Shown: positions 30,869 through 39,620, counted from the stretch's first letter. The stretch is 64,000 nucleotides of DNA from Armatimonadota bacterium (GCA_031459855.1 JAVKHP010000001.1:2501906-2565905), one strand, 5' to 3'. Numbers and translations: made by a program. Notes: generated by a model from the letters alone, not told the origin.

Positions 30869-33319
30869 ATGCGCTACGATCACCGGACCGTGGAGGCCAA
30901 GTGGCAGGCGCGGTGGGAAGCCGACCGGCTCTACCACGCGCCCGACTTCGACCCGCGGCCCAAGTTCTACTTCCTGACCATGTACCCGTACCCGTCGGGC
31001 GACGGGCTGCACATCGGCCACTGGTACGCCATGGCGCCCACCGACGCGGCCGCGCGCTACAAGCGCATGCGCGGGTACAACGTCATGCTCCCCATGGGGT
31101 TCGACGCCTTCGGGCTGCCGGCGGAGAACGCGGCCATCAGCCGGGGCGTGCACCCGTACCGGTGGACGATGGAGAACATCGCCCGCATGCGCCGGCAGCT
31201 GCGCTCCATGGGCGCCATGTGGGACTGGGATCGCGAGGTCATCACCTGCCAGCCCGAGTACTACCGGTGGAACCAGTGGTTCTTCCTGAAGATGTACGAG
31301 CGCGGGCTGGCCTACCGGGCGCTGGCGCCCGTGGACTGGTGCCCACAGGACAACACCACGCTGGCCCGCGAGCAGGTGGTGGGGGAGGAGCGCGTCTGCG
31401 AACGGTGCGGCACCCCGGTGGTCAAGAAGAACCTCGAGCAGTGGTTCCTCAAGATCACCGCCTACGCCGAGGAGCTGCTGGACTTCTCGAAGATCCAGTG
31501 GCCCGAGCGGGTCGTCACGCTGCAGCGGAACTGGATCGGGCGCAGCGAGGGGGTCGAGTTCGCCATTCCGGTCCGCGACCACCCCGGGGTGACGTTCAGG
31601 GTGTTCACGACCCGTCCCGACACGGTCTTTGGCATGACGTTCTGCGTGCTGGCACCCGAGCACCCGCTGGTCGACCGGCTGGTCACGCCGGAGCGGCGGG
31701 CGGAGGTGGAGGCCTACAAGTTCAAGGCCGCCCGCGAGTCGGACATCGAGCGCCTGTCCACCGAAAAGGAGCGCGACGGGGTCTTCATCGGCGCCTACGC
31801 CATCAACCCCATGAACGGTGCGGCGGTGCCCATCTACATCGCCGACTACGTGCTGCTGACCTACGGCACGGGCGCCATCATGGGCGTGCCCGCCCACGAC
31901 GAGCGCGACTTCGACTTCGCCCGGAAGTATGGTCTGCCGATCCCGGTGGTGGTGGCGCCGCCGGGCTGGGACGGGCAACCGCTCGCCGCGGCCTACCTGG
32001 GCGAGGGCACCATGGTCAACTCCGGCGAGTTCGACGGGCTGCCGTCGCCGGTGGCGTGGCAGCGCATCGCCGACGCCATGGTGGCTCGCGGCATCGGCGA
32101 GCGGAAGGTCCACTACCGGCTGCACGACTGGCTGATCAGCCGGCAGCGCTACTTCGGGACGCCCATTCCCATCATTTACTGTGGGCGCTGCGGCACCGTG
32201 CCGGTGCCCTACGAGGACCTGCCGGTGGTGCTGCCCGAGGACGCCGAGTTTCGCCCCACCGGCGAGTCGCCCCTGAAGTACCACGAGGGGTTTCGGCGCA
32301 CGACCTGCCCGCGGTGCGGGAGCGAGGCCGAGCGCGAGACCGATACCATGGACACGTTTGTCGACTCGTCGTGGTACCAGTATCGCTACGTGAGCCCCCA
32401 CTACGACCAGGGGCCGTTCGACCCCGAGGTGGGGCGTTACTGGCTGCCCGTGGACCAGTACACCGGCGGGGTCGAGCACGCGGTCATGCACCTGCTGTAC
32501 ACGCGGTTCTGGACCAAGGTCATGCGCGACCTGGGCCTGGTGTCGTTCGACGAGCCCATGCTGCGCCTGTTCAACCAGGGGATCATCCTGGGCCCCGACG
32601 GCCAGCGCATGAGCAAGTCGCGCGGCAACGTCGTCAACCCCGACGAGCTGGTGGCCGCGCACGGCGCTGACGTGGTCCGGGCGTACCTGATGTTCATCGG
32701 CCCATGGGACGAGGGCGGCCCCTGGGATCCTCAGGGCATCGGGGGCATCGTCCGCTTCCTGGGACGCGTCTGGACCCTGGTGACCCAGACGGCCGGCCGG
32801 GCCACCCAGGGGGATGGCGACGGGCGCGCCGCCCGCGAGCTCGAGCACTGGGTCCACCGCACGGTCGCGCGGGTCACGGCGGACCTGGAGGAGTTCCGGT
32901 TCAACACCGCGCTGGCGGCGCTCATGGAGCTCACCAACACGCTCCAGCGTCTGCGCGAGGCGCTGGCGGGTACCCCGACGTGGCGTGACGCCGTGCGGGC
33001 CCTGGTGCTGATGCTGGCGCCGTTCTGCCCCCACATGGCCGAGGAACTCTGGGTGGAGCACCTCCACGAGCCCTACAGCGTGCACACCCAGGCCTGGCCG
33101 ACCTACGATCCGGCGAAGGCCGCCGCCGAGGAGCTGACGCTGGTCCTGCAGGTGGACGGCCGGGTGCGCGACCGCATCCAGGTGCCGGCCGGGATCAGCG
33201 ACGAGGAAGCGCGGGCGCGGGCCCTGGCGAGCCCGCGGGTCCGTCGATTCATCGACGGGCGGGAGGTCGCCACCGTCATCGTGGTGCCCGGGCGGCTGGT
33301 GAACATCGTCACGCGGTAG
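30869..33319 (+). CDS. leuS: Leucyl-tRNA synthetase
   Basis: The 816-residue enzyme charges tRNA-Leu. HIGH is at 48-51 (GLHIGHWYAM) and MSKS at about 581-584 (GQRMSKSRGN). The editing CP1 domain is present (about 220-415) with TTRPDTVFG and the conserved GVPAHDERD. The C-terminal anticodon-binding and LeuRS-specific domains complete a normal bacterial length. The start at 30869, 20 bases after ilvE, has AGGGGGG upstream. A zinc-type cysteine set (CERCG, CGRCG, CPRCG) is visible. Control is through the upstream T-box. Confidence 0.97.
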   Translation: MRYDHRTVEAKWQARWEADRLYHAPDFDPRPKFYFLTMYPYPSGDGLHIGHWYAMAPTDAAARYKRMRGYNVMLPMGFDAFGLPAENAAISRGVHPYRWTMENIARMRRQLRSMGAMWDWDREVITCQPEYYRWNQWFFLKMYERGLAYRALAPVDWCPQDNTTLAREQVVGEERVCERCGTPVVKKNLEQWFLKITAYAEELLDFSKIQWPERVVTLQRNWIGRSEGVEFAIPVRDHPGVTFRVFTTRPDTVFGMTFCVLAPEHPLVDRLVTPERRAEVEAYKFKAARESDIERLSTEKERDGVFIGAYAINPMNGAAVPIYIADYVLLTYGTGAIMGVPAHDERDFDFARKYGLPIPVVVAPPGWDGQPLAAAYLGEGTMVNSGEFDGLPSPVAWQRIADAMVARGIGERKVHYRLHDWLISRQRYFGTPIPIIYCGRCGTVPVPYEDLPVVLPEDAEFRPTGESPLKYHEGFRRTTCPRCGSEAERETDTMDTFVDSSWYQYRYVSPHYDQGPFDPEVGRYWLPVDQYTGGVEHAVMHLLYTRFWTKVMRDLGLVSFDEPMLRLFNQGIILGPDGQRMSKSRGNVVNPDELVAAHGADVVRAYLMFIGPWDEGGPWDPQGIGGIVRFLGRVWTLVTQTAGRATQGDGDGRAARELEHWVHRTVARVTADLEEFRFNTALAALMELTNTLQRLREALAGTPTWRDAVRALVLMLAPFCPHMAEELWVEHLHEPYSVHTQAWPTYDPAKAAAEELTLVLQVDGRVRDRIQVPAGISDEEARARALASPRVRRFIDGREVATVIVVPGRLVNIVTR

Positions 33320-33466
33320 CCCGGCCCCGGGAAGTCGCCGCAACGGGGGTCGCGCGCGCGGCGCGATGCGCGCGACGTGGCGTGCCCCGGATTGGTCCAC
33401 CCGCGTCGGCCAGGGAGATGTGCGCCGTGACCCGTACGCCACGGACTGCCCCGCCGATCGTTCCAG

Positions 33467-34108
33467 GTGGGGGCGAGGGTCATCTCCCGCACCGAGCAGA
33501 TCGCCCTGATGGCGCTCGTGTGCGCCGCGGCCCTGCTGATCGCCGTGGCGGGCCGGACTGCGCGTGCGCCCGCACCGGTCGTCATCACGACACCCCGGGC
33601 GCCCCAGCCGATCCGCGTCCACGTCACCGGCGAGGTCGTCTGGCCGGGCGTCTACGTGCTGCCGGCCGGCGCGCGGGTGCAGGATGCGCTGGCGGCCGCG
33701 CGCGGCCCGACGCTGGCCGCGGATCTCACCCAGGTCAACCTGGCCGCGGTGCTCCGCGACGAGGACCGGGTGGTGGTGCCGCGCCGTCCGCCGGCGCACG
33801 CGCTGGTGCCGGAGTCGCCGGTCCGTGCGCCGGGTGACCTCCACGGGCGCGGGCACCGGCCGACCGGTGGCGGGGCCGCAGGGCGCGCCGGGCCGCCGGC
33901 AGGGGTCGCGCGCAAGCCGGTGAACGTGAACACGGCCGCCGCCGACGAGTTGGAGCGGCTGCCCGGGGTCGGGCCCGTGCTGGCCCGGCGCATCGTGCAG
34001 GACCGCGCCGCCCGCGGACCGTTCCGGCGCGTCGAAGACCTGGAACGGGTGCGGGGCATCGGGCCCGGGCTGGTTCGGCGCCTGCGGCCGCTGGTGCGGC
34101 TTGAGTGA
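33467..34108 (+). CDS. comEA: ComEA-like helix-hairpin-helix DNA-binding protein
   Basis: The 213-residue protein has one N-terminal membrane helix (about 12-30), an SLBB domain (about 45-100; VHVTGEVVWPGVYVLPAG) and a C-terminal double helix-hairpin-helix (about 150-213; VNVNTAAADELERLPGVGP). This is the architecture of ComEA, the DNA receptor for natural transformation in Gram-positive-type bacteria. ComEC is not beside it here. The start is GTG 33467; it is not certain, since Shine-Dalgarno evidence is weak. Confidence 0.88.
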   Translation: MGARVISRTEQIALMALVCAAALLIAVAGRTARAPAPVVITTPRAPQPIRVHVTGEVVWPGVYVLPAGARVQDALAAARGPTLAADLTQVNLAAVLRDEDRVVVPRRPPAHALVPESPVRAPGDLHGRGHRPTGGGAAGRAGPPAGVARKPVNVNTAAADELERLPGVGPVLARRIVQDRAARGPFRRVEDLERVRGIGPGLVRRLRPLVRLE

Positions 34109-34168
34109 CGGAACCGGAGCCGCCCCGTCTCCGTACGAAGGGCGTGGGGGCGCGGGCGCAGGTGGGAC

Positions 34169-34756
34169 GTGACCGACACACCGCAGCATGCCCGATCGGC
34201 GGACACCCCCGACGACGTGGCGCACCTGGAGGCGCTGGTGGCGCGGTACGGGGCGCACGTGTATGCGATCGCCTACCGGCTGGCTGGCAATGAGGCCGAC
34301 GCGCGGGACCTCGCCCAGGAAGCCTTCCTGCGGGCCTGGCGGGCACTGCGCACGATCCAGCCGGGCGCTGCGCTGGAAGGCTGGTTCTACCGGATCGTCA
34401 GGAACCTGTACATCGACCTGGTGCGGCGCCGGCCGCGGCAGCGCGTCGAGTCGCTCGACGTCCCCCTCGACACCGCCGAGGGGCCCATGGCCCGCGAGCG
34501 GCCTGACCCGACAGCAGACGTCGAGCACGCGGTGGCCGCCCGGACGGTCGACCGGCGCGTGCAGGCGGCGCTGCTCGCGCTGCCGCCCGACCTGCGTGCA
34601 GTGGTGGTGCTCGCCGATGTCGAGGGCTATGGCTACGAGGAGATCGCCGCCATGCTCGACGTGCCGCTGGGCACGGTCAAGTCGCGGTTGCACCGCGCCC
34701 GGCGCGCCCTGCGCGACCGGCTGGCGCCCTACCGTGCGGAGTTGATGCAGCCATGA
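34169..34756 (+). CDS. ECF-family RNA polymerase sigma factor
   Basis: The 195-residue sigma factor has region 2 (about 25-90: DARDLAQEAFLRAWRAL, FYRIVRNLYIDLVRRR) and region 4 (about 130-185: LPPDLRAVVVLADVEGYGYEEIA, then LGTVKSRLHRARRALR). These mark a SigE/RpoE-like ECF factor that directs envelope or stress genes. The GTG start at 34169 has CAGGTGGGA upstream. It overlaps the anti-sigma gene by ATGA, and an RseB-like gene follows, so the three make a regulated sigma switch. Confidence 0.95.
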   Translation: MTDTPQHARSADTPDDVAHLEALVARYGAHVYAIAYRLAGNEADARDLAQEAFLRAWRALRTIQPGAALEGWFYRIVRNLYIDLVRRRPRQRVESLDVPLDTAEGPMARERPDPTADVEHAVAARTVDRRVQAALLALPPDLRAVVVLADVEGYGYEEIAAMLDVPLGTVKSRLHRARRALRDRLAPYRAELMQP

Positions 34757-35259
34757 TCGCCCATCACGCCATCCGTCGGCAGCTCGGCGCCTACCTCGAC
34801 GAGGAACTGCGTCCCGAGGAGGCAGCGGAGGTACGAGCGCACCTGGCGGCGTGTGCCGCGTGCGCCGCCGACCTGGAGGAGCTGCGGGCCACCCGCGCGC
34901 TGCTCCGCCAGCTTCCGCCGCCGCCGGTGCCTGAAGGGTTCCTCGACGAGCTGCGCGCGCGGCTGCGTGCCGAGGGCACCGGACGGCGGACGTGGTGGCC
35001 ACCGGTCCTGGTGGCGCGTCCGGCGGTGCTGGTGGCGGCGGTGGTGGCCGTGCTGATCCTGGTGGGCCTGCCCGTGGCCCGTGGTCGGCTCGAGCGGCTG
35101 CGGGCCGCCGAGGTAGGGCCCGATCTGTTCGTCCGCCAGTACGTGTCCACCGCCGTGACCGACCCCCTGGTCGACCGCGCGTTTCTGGGGCTGCTGGTCA
35201 CCGACGCCAACCTCCGGCTCATCGGCGAGGACCCGCGGGCGGTCGGAGGATCACGGTGA
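34753..35259 (+). CDS. Zinc-finger (HC2) anti-sigma factor
   Basis: The 168-residue protein has a cytoplasmic zinc-binding anti-sigma domain with HLAACAACAADLEEL (the HxxxCxxC motif at about residues 31-38), a single membrane helix (about 91-111) and a short extracytoplasmic tail of about 55 residues. It should hold the sigma factor encoded by the overlapping upstream gene. The tail could contact the RseB-like protein encoded next. Start and stop codons overlap both neighbours (ATGA, GTGA). Confidence 0.9.
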   Translation: MIAHHAIRRQLGAYLDEELRPEEAAEVRAHLAACAACAADLEELRATRALLRQLPPPPVPEGFLDELRARLRAEGTGRRTWWPPVLVARPAVLVAAVVAVLILVGLPVARGRLERLRAAEVGPDLFVRQYVSTAVTDPLVDRAFLGLLVTDANLRLIGEDPRAVGGSR

Positions 35260-36353
35260 GGGCGCGCGGCCTCGCATGGCTTCCGTGCAGGCGGTGCGGC
35301 CGGACCGGCGGCCGTGCAATGCTTCTGTGGTGCGCTGTGGCCGTCTGCCTGGCAGCGACGCTGGTGGCCGGGCGCGCGAGCGGGCAGTCGGATCCCCAGG
35401 GCCTGCTGGGCGGCGTCTCGCTCGACCAGTTCTTGCGACACGCCGCCCTGGCCCCGCAGTTCGTCGACTACGAGGGCACCAAGGTGGTCTCGGTGCTGCG
35501 GGGCGCCACGATGGAGACGGTGACGGTCAGCGAGGCCCACAAGCGCCCCAACCGCACCCGCCTGGAGTTCCTCTCACCCGAAGCCGTGGCCGGCCGCCTG
35601 GTCGTCGACGACGGGTTGCAGACGTGGCAGTACGAGCCGCGCCTGCACGTGGTGATCCAGGGGCCCTCGCTCGCCCCACCGGTGGAGACGCCGCCGCCGC
35701 GGCTGCTCGACCGGTACGAGGCCTCGGTGCTCGCCCTCGAGGAGGTCGTCGGCCGGCTGGCCGTCCACGTGCGGCTGCGGCCCAGGGGCGCAGGCGGCGA
35801 ACGGCGCCTGTGGATCGACCGCTACACCGGGGTCGTGCTGCGCAGCGAGGACCGCGACCCGCGCGACGGCGTGGTCGCCACCAGCTACTTCACGCGGATC
35901 AGCTACGGCCTGAACTTCCCTTCCGCGATGTTCCTGCCGCGCATCCCGGCGGGCGCGCGAGTGCTCTCGCCGGTGGAGACCATCGGGCCGCTGATGTCGC
36001 CGGATGCACTGCAACGGCAGCTCGGCTACGCGGTGCAGGCACGGGCAGTCCTGCCGGGCGGCTTTCGGTTGCAGGGCGGCGAGATCGCGGTCGCCGGCGT
36101 GCTGCGCGTCGCGCACCTGCACTACCACGACGGTATCCGCGCCCTGGGGCTGTTCGTCGTGCCCGCACGGCGCATGGGGCCACCGGGCGCCGAGACCCCG
36201 GTCCCCACGCTGGGTGCCACGGCCGGGGTGATCACCCGGGGCGTCCTACATATGGTGCAGTGGGAAGCAGGCGGGATGCGCTACGCGCTGGTCGGGCCGC
36301 TCCCCGTGGCCGACCTGGTGGCGCTGGCGCGGGCCGTGGCGCCGCCGCGGTAG
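35256..36353 (+). CDS. RseB/MucB-like sigma factor regulatory protein
   Basis: The 365-residue secreted protein has a signal peptide around residues 21-45 (MLLWCAVAVCLAATLVAG). A MucB/RseB-like N-terminal domain follows (about 55-240; FVDYEGTKVVSVLRG, ERRLWIDRYTGVVLRSEDRD), then a smaller C-terminal domain. RseB-like proteins bind lipids or lipoprotein precursors and shield the anti-sigma factor. The GTG start at 35256 overlaps the anti-sigma stop; an internal ATG at 35319 also precedes the signal peptide. Presence of this protein is usually a feature of cells with a periplasm. Confidence 0.85.
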   Translation: MRARGLAWLPCRRCGRTGGRAMLLWCAVAVCLAATLVAGRASGQSDPQGLLGGVSLDQFLRHAALAPQFVDYEGTKVVSVLRGATMETVTVSEAHKRPNRTRLEFLSPEAVAGRLVVDDGLQTWQYEPRLHVVIQGPSLAPPVETPPPRLLDRYEASVLALEEVVGRLAVHVRLRPRGAGGERRLWIDRYTGVVLRSEDRDPRDGVVATSYFTRISYGLNFPSAMFLPRIPAGARVLSPVETIGPLMSPDALQRQLGYAVQARAVLPGGFRLQGGEIAVAGVLRVAHLHYHDGIRALGLFVVPARRMGPPGAETPVPTLGATAGVITRGVLHMVQWEAGGMRYALVGPLPVADLVALARAVAPPR

Positions 36354-36404
36354 GGTGCACGCGCACCGACAGGGGCACGGGGCAGCAGCAGCGAATCGCC
36401 GCGT

Positions 36405-36689
36405 GTGACCCTCCGCGAGTTCCAGGAACAGATCGACCGCACCTACGGCATCCGCGACCGCGCGCGCGGCCTCGATGGCACCTTTCGCTGGCTGGTCGAG
36501 GAAGTGGGCGAACTGGCCAGGGCGCTGCGCGAGGGCGATCCCGATCGGCTCCAGGAGGAGGTCGGGGACGTGCTGGCCTGGACCGTCAGCGTGGCGTCGC
36601 TGTGCGGCGTCGACGTGGCCCTGGCTGCGGCGCGCTACGCAGCGGGTTGCCCCAAGTGCGCCCGGACCCCCTGCGCCTGTGGCGCGTGA
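36405..36689 (+). CDS. MazG-like nucleotide pyrophosphohydrolase with Cys-rich tail
   Basis: The 94-residue protein is a minimal MazG-type all-alpha NTP pyrophosphatase. WLVEEVGELARAL and EEVGDVLAWTVSVA hold the EExxE and ExxD metal-binding residues. A C-terminal tail CPKCARTPCACG can bind zinc; I recall similar tails on archaeal MazG-like proteins. The GTG start at 36405 lies 51 bases after the RseB-like gene. It may remove non-canonical nucleotides; the exact substrate is unknown. Confidence 0.85.
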   Translation: MTLREFQEQIDRTYGIRDRARGLDGTFRWLVEEVGELARALREGDPDRLQEEVGDVLAWTVSVASLCGVDVALAAARYAAGCPKCARTPCACGA

Positions 36690-36793
36690 CGGCCAGCTCC
36701 GGCACGGTCGGGCGTGCCGGGCGCGCACCGAACGGGAGGGCCTGCGCCTGCGGCGGATGACCGCCAGCCCCGGCAGCCGGCTGTGCAGGGGCC

Positions 36794-37612
36794 TCATCGG
36801 GCGAAGGCCAGGATCATCTCCCGCACGAGCCACGCCGCCAGCATGGCCGTGCGGCCCCCAGGGTCATAGGGCGGGCTGACCTCGACGAGGTCGCAGCCGA
36901 CGACGCGTCCCTGCCGCAGCACACTTACCAGCGTCACGAGGTCGTCGACGGCCAGCCCCAGCGGTTCCGGATTGCCGGTGCCGGGCGCATGCGCCGGGTC
37001 GAGCCCGTCGATGTCCACCGACAGGTAGAGCGGGCGGTCGGCCAGCGCGGCCCACGCCGGGTGCGGCAGGCGGCCGGTGGGCGCGACGGCCAGCAACCCG
37101 TCGGCACGGGCCCATTCCTCCCGCGTGCCCGACCGCGCACCGACCACGACGATGCGACGGCCGTCCATGCGGTCGAGGATGCGCGCGAGCGTCGTGGCGT
37201 GCGACCAGCGGGCGCCCGCGTAGTCGTCCCGCAGGTCCAGGTGCGCGTCGACCACCACCAGCCCCAGATCGGCGTGGCGGTCGAGCAGCGCGGTGACCGC
37301 GCCCACGGTGACGGTATGCTCGCCGCCCAGCAGCACTGGCAGGCCCTCGGCTGCCGCCACCGCGTCCCGCACGCGCTGGACCGCCTGCGCGGCGTCGACG
37401 CCGGCCAGGTCGAGGTCGCCAGCGTCGGCCAGCCGGATCTCCTGGAGGTCGCGCTGCTGCGTGGGGCTGTACGACTCCAGCCCGTCCGACGCCCAGCGGA
37501 TGGCCGCGGGTGCCCACCGGGCACCGGCCCGGTGGGTCGCCGTCGCATCGAACGGAGCACCCAGGATGGTCGCCTGCGGCGCGGGCACGGCCCGCGCGGC
37601 AAGAAAGGGCAT
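36794..37612 (-). CDS. speB: Agmatinase / ureohydrolase family protein
   Basis: The 272-residue enzyme is of the arginase-agmatinase family. The manganese ligands are visible: GGEHT (His99), DAHLD (122-126) and SVDIDGLDP (around 199-206). It lies two bases after speE in an operon that begins with an arginine decarboxylase. It should hydrolyse agmatine to putrescine or, as in Thermus, aminopropylagmatine to spermidine. The usual GGDHS is GGEHT here. The start at 37612 gives MPFLAARAVPAPQATILGAPFD, with the family's opening strand. Confidence 0.88.
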   Translation of the reverse strand: MPFLAARAVPAPQATILGAPFDATATHRAGARWAPAAIRWASDGLESYSPTQQRDLQEIRLADAGDLDLAGVDAAQAVQRVRDAVAAAEGLPVLLGGEHTVTVGAVTALLDRHADLGLVVVDAHLDLRDDYAGARWSHATTLARILDRMDGRRIVVVGARSGTREEWARADGLLAVAPTGRLPHPAWAALADRPLYLSVDIDGLDPAHAPGTGNPEPLGLAVDDLVTLVSVLRQGRVVGCDLVEVSPPYDPGGRTAMLAAWLVREMILAFAR

Positions 37613-37614
37613 CG

Positions 37615-38496
37615 TCAGGCGCCGGCCGCACCGCCGGCCTCCCCGTCCGCAGACGGCGGAGCCAGGAAGGGCGGGAACGTGAACAGGTGGCGGTGCGCTG
37701 CCGGCGTGTAGTACCGCGTGGTGATGCCCGCCAGGCGCTGCGCGATCTCGGCCGCGTCCACGGCCAGCGGGTCGCGCGCCTGAGAGCCGATGGTGAACGT
37801 CCACAGCACGCCGGGGTAGGTCGGCACCGTGCCCAGGTAGGGACGCACCCAGCGGAAGTGCGACGCCATCCCCCGGGCGACTGTGGCCATCACGTCGCGC
37901 TGGTACAGCGGGGAGCCGCTCTGGACCGCCAGCACGCCTTCGGGCCCCAGCCGGGCGGCGAGCTGTCCGTAGAACGCCTCGCTGAAGAGCCCCACCGCGG
38001 GCCCCACAGGGTCGGTCGAATCGACCAGCGCCACGTCGAACTGCTCCGACGTCTGCCGCACGAACGCCAGACCGTCGTCGATCACCAGGCGCGCGCGGGG
38101 ATCGTCGAACGCGTCGCCCGGGATCTCGGGGAGGTACTGCCGGGTGACCTCCACCACGGCACGGTCGATCTCGACCATGGTCACCTGCTCCACGGGGTGC
38201 CGCAGGGCTTCCCGCAGCAGCCCGCCGTCGCCCCCGCCGATGATCAGCACGCGGCGCGGCCGGGGATGGGTGCACAGCGGCACGTGGGCGAGCAGCTCGT
38301 GGTAGATGAAGTCGTCGCGCTCGGTGGTCTGCACGGCGTCGTCGAGGATGAGCATGCGGCCGAAGGCCGCGTTGCGGATCACGCGGATGCGCTGGTAGGC
38401 CGAGCGGCCGTCGTAGAGCAGGTCGTCCACCCGGTACGCGTGGGCGAAGCCCTCACCCCCGGAATCGAAGATCCACGCCCTGGCGTCGCGGGCCAT
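37615..38496 (-). CDS. speE: Spermidine synthase-type aminopropyltransferase
   Basis: The 293-residue enzyme transfers an aminopropyl group from decarboxylated S-adenosylmethionine to a polyamine acceptor. Motifs are LIIGGGDGGLLREALRHP, MVEIDRAVVE and the acceptor-site VDSTDPVGPA. The start at 38496 is chosen because MARDARAW begins the conserved region and GGAGTGAG lies upstream, overlapping the pdaD stop. The acceptor may be putrescine or agmatine; the family cannot be resolved by eye. No SAM decarboxylase gene is visible in the window. Confidence 0.93.
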   Translation of the reverse strand: MARDARAWIFDSGGEGFAHAYRVDDLLYDGRSAYQRIRVIRNAAFGRMLILDDAVQTTERDDFIYHELLAHVPLCTHPRPRRVLIIGGGDGGLLREALRHPVEQVTMVEIDRAVVEVTRQYLPEIPGDAFDDPRARLVIDDGLAFVRQTSEQFDVALVDSTDPVGPAVGLFSEAFYGQLAARLGPEGVLAVQSGSPLYQRDVMATVARGMASHFRWVRPYLGTVPTYPGVLWTFTIGSQARDPLAVDAAEIAQRLAGITTRYYTPAAHRHLFTFPPFLAPPSADGEAGGAAGA

Positions 38497-38501
38497 GGCG
38501 C

Positions 38502-38963
38502 TCACTCCGGCCAGAACAGCGCGGCGGCCACCACGCACCCGGTGCGTTGGACCGTGTGCTCCTTCACGGCCACCTCGACGCGCGCGAGGCGCAGGCCGCG
38601 CATCGCCACCGCTTCCTCGACCATGCGCCGGACGATGCTTTCGGCGTTCTCACCGGTGCCGGTGTGGGAGTGCTCCATGATGACGCCGTAGCCGTCGTCG
38701 GCGATGCCCACACCGACCGCCGCCGCGATACGCTCGCCCGGTGTGTGGCGCACGATCCGGGCGTAGACGGCCGGCATCAGCACCCCGGGCTGGTAGGGGC
38801 GCAGCGGGACGATCTGCGCGCCCAGGGGAAAGATGCTCGTGACGCGCACGAAGTTCAGGTTGGCGATACCGGCGTCCAGCAACGCCCGGTCGAAGGCGTT
38901 GAGGTCCGTCGAGCCCTCGCCGGCGCCGGCGACCAGCGAGACGGCCTTCGGCAGGTGCCACAT
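38502..38963 (-). CDS. pdaD: Pyruvoyl-dependent arginine decarboxylase
   Basis: The 153-residue proenzyme makes agmatine from arginine. It matches PvlArgDC: LNFVRVTSIFPLGAQIV holds the self-cleavage site, here Thr42-Ser43, where Ser becomes the pyruvoyl group. Other family segments are PLRPYQPGVLMPAVYARI and EHSHTGTGENAESIVRRM. GGAGGG lies eight bases before the ATG at 38963. It is the first gene of the pdaD-speE-speB polyamine operon. The enzyme is common in archaea and scattered in bacteria, so transfer is possible. Confidence 0.93.
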   Translation of the reverse strand: MWHLPKAVSLVAGAGEGSTDLNAFDRALLDAGIANLNFVRVTSIFPLGAQIVPLRPYQPGVLMPAVYARIVRHTPGERIAAAVGVGIADDGYGVIMEHSHTGTGENAESIVRRMVEEAVAMRGLRLARVEVAVKEHTVQRTGCVVAAALFWPE

Positions 38964-39275
38964 CGCATACCCTCCAGGGTCGGTGGACGCGCCGGCGCAG
39001 GGCGCCGGCAACAAGGCGCTATAGTTTCGATTCGCACCGGCGCGTTCCTGCCCCGCGTCGGTGCGGCCCGCGCCTGTCGTGGCCCGCTCGGCCGCAGCGT
39101 GGCCCGGGACCAGAGGCCGTGCTGCCTGCGCGCCATCGGCGCACGTTGTGGGAGTGGCCGTGGCGGGCGCGCTGGTCGTGCTGCCTGCGCGCGGTCGGCG
39201 CGCGCAGACCGCGGTGGCGGGAGGAACAAGGAAGACCGCGTCTTGGGCGGCGAACTTCCCGGGGTGCTCGCGCGC
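38964..39275. other. Divergent intergenic region between pdaD and the VanZ-like gene
   Basis: About 310 bases. It contains a perfect 8-bp inverted repeat (GCCGGCGC at 38991-38998 and GCGCCGGC at 39002-39009) just before pdaD, a TATAGT (39020-39025) that could be a forward -10 without a clear -35, and two copies of a 25-bp repeat. No gene is convincing here. Confidence 0.5.
39118..39201 (+). repeat. Two 25-bp direct repeats upstream of the VanZ-like gene
   Basis: CGTGCTGCCTGCGCGC, two variable bases and TCGGCGC occur at 39118-39142 and 39177-39201, differing only at those two bases and spaced 59 bases apart. Each copy is partly self-complementary (GCGC on both sides). They could be protein-binding sites or a local duplication. 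Confidence 0.6.
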
Positions 39276-39620
39276 ATGCGGTGGGCCCGCCCTCTTGCCG
39301 TAGCGTACATGGCCGGGTTGCTGGTGACCTCGCTGCTCCCGGGGCCGTCCATTCGTGCGGTGTCGGATCTGACGCAGCACGCCCTGGCCTACGCCGGCTT
39401 GACCGGCGTGCTCTGGTGGGCGGCGCCGGCGTCGAGCTGGCGCTGGGCCGTGGCGCCTGCGGCGTGGGGATACGGCGTCGCGCTCGAGCTGGTACAGCGT
39501 ACGGTGCCGTACCGCACCGCGGACGTGCGGGACGTGGTGGCCAACGGGGTTGGGGTGCTCGCGGCCACGCTGCTCGCGCTCGCCCTTTCGTCCCGGCGGC
39601 TCGGGACGTCCCGGCGGTGA
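39276..39620 (+). CDS. VanZ-like membrane protein
   Basis: The 114-residue protein has about four membrane helices. Segments SLLPGPSIRAVSDLTQHALAYAGL and GVALELVQRTVPYRTADVRDVVANGVG, quoted here by key residues, match the VanZ/YqgF-like membrane family with the conserved LExxQ and RxxDxxDxxxN pattern. Function is unknown for most members. ATG 39276 is used; an in-frame GTG at 39264 or TTG at 39243 (the latter with AAGGAA upstream) may be the true start. Its stop overlaps the next start as GTGA. Confidence 0.8.
   Translation: MRWARPLAVAYMAGLLVTSLLPGPSIRAVSDLTQHALAYAGLTGVLWWAAPASSWRWAVAPAAWGYGVALELVQRTVPYRTADVRDVVANGVGVLAATLLALALSSRRLGTSRR

Noticed and set aside
30647-35002. A 1451-codon open frame on the minus strand opposite ilvE and leuS
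   Set aside because: It runs antisense to well-supported genes, has no recognisable domain and low-complexity His/Gly/Arg-rich composition. Long antisense frames are expected at this GC content.
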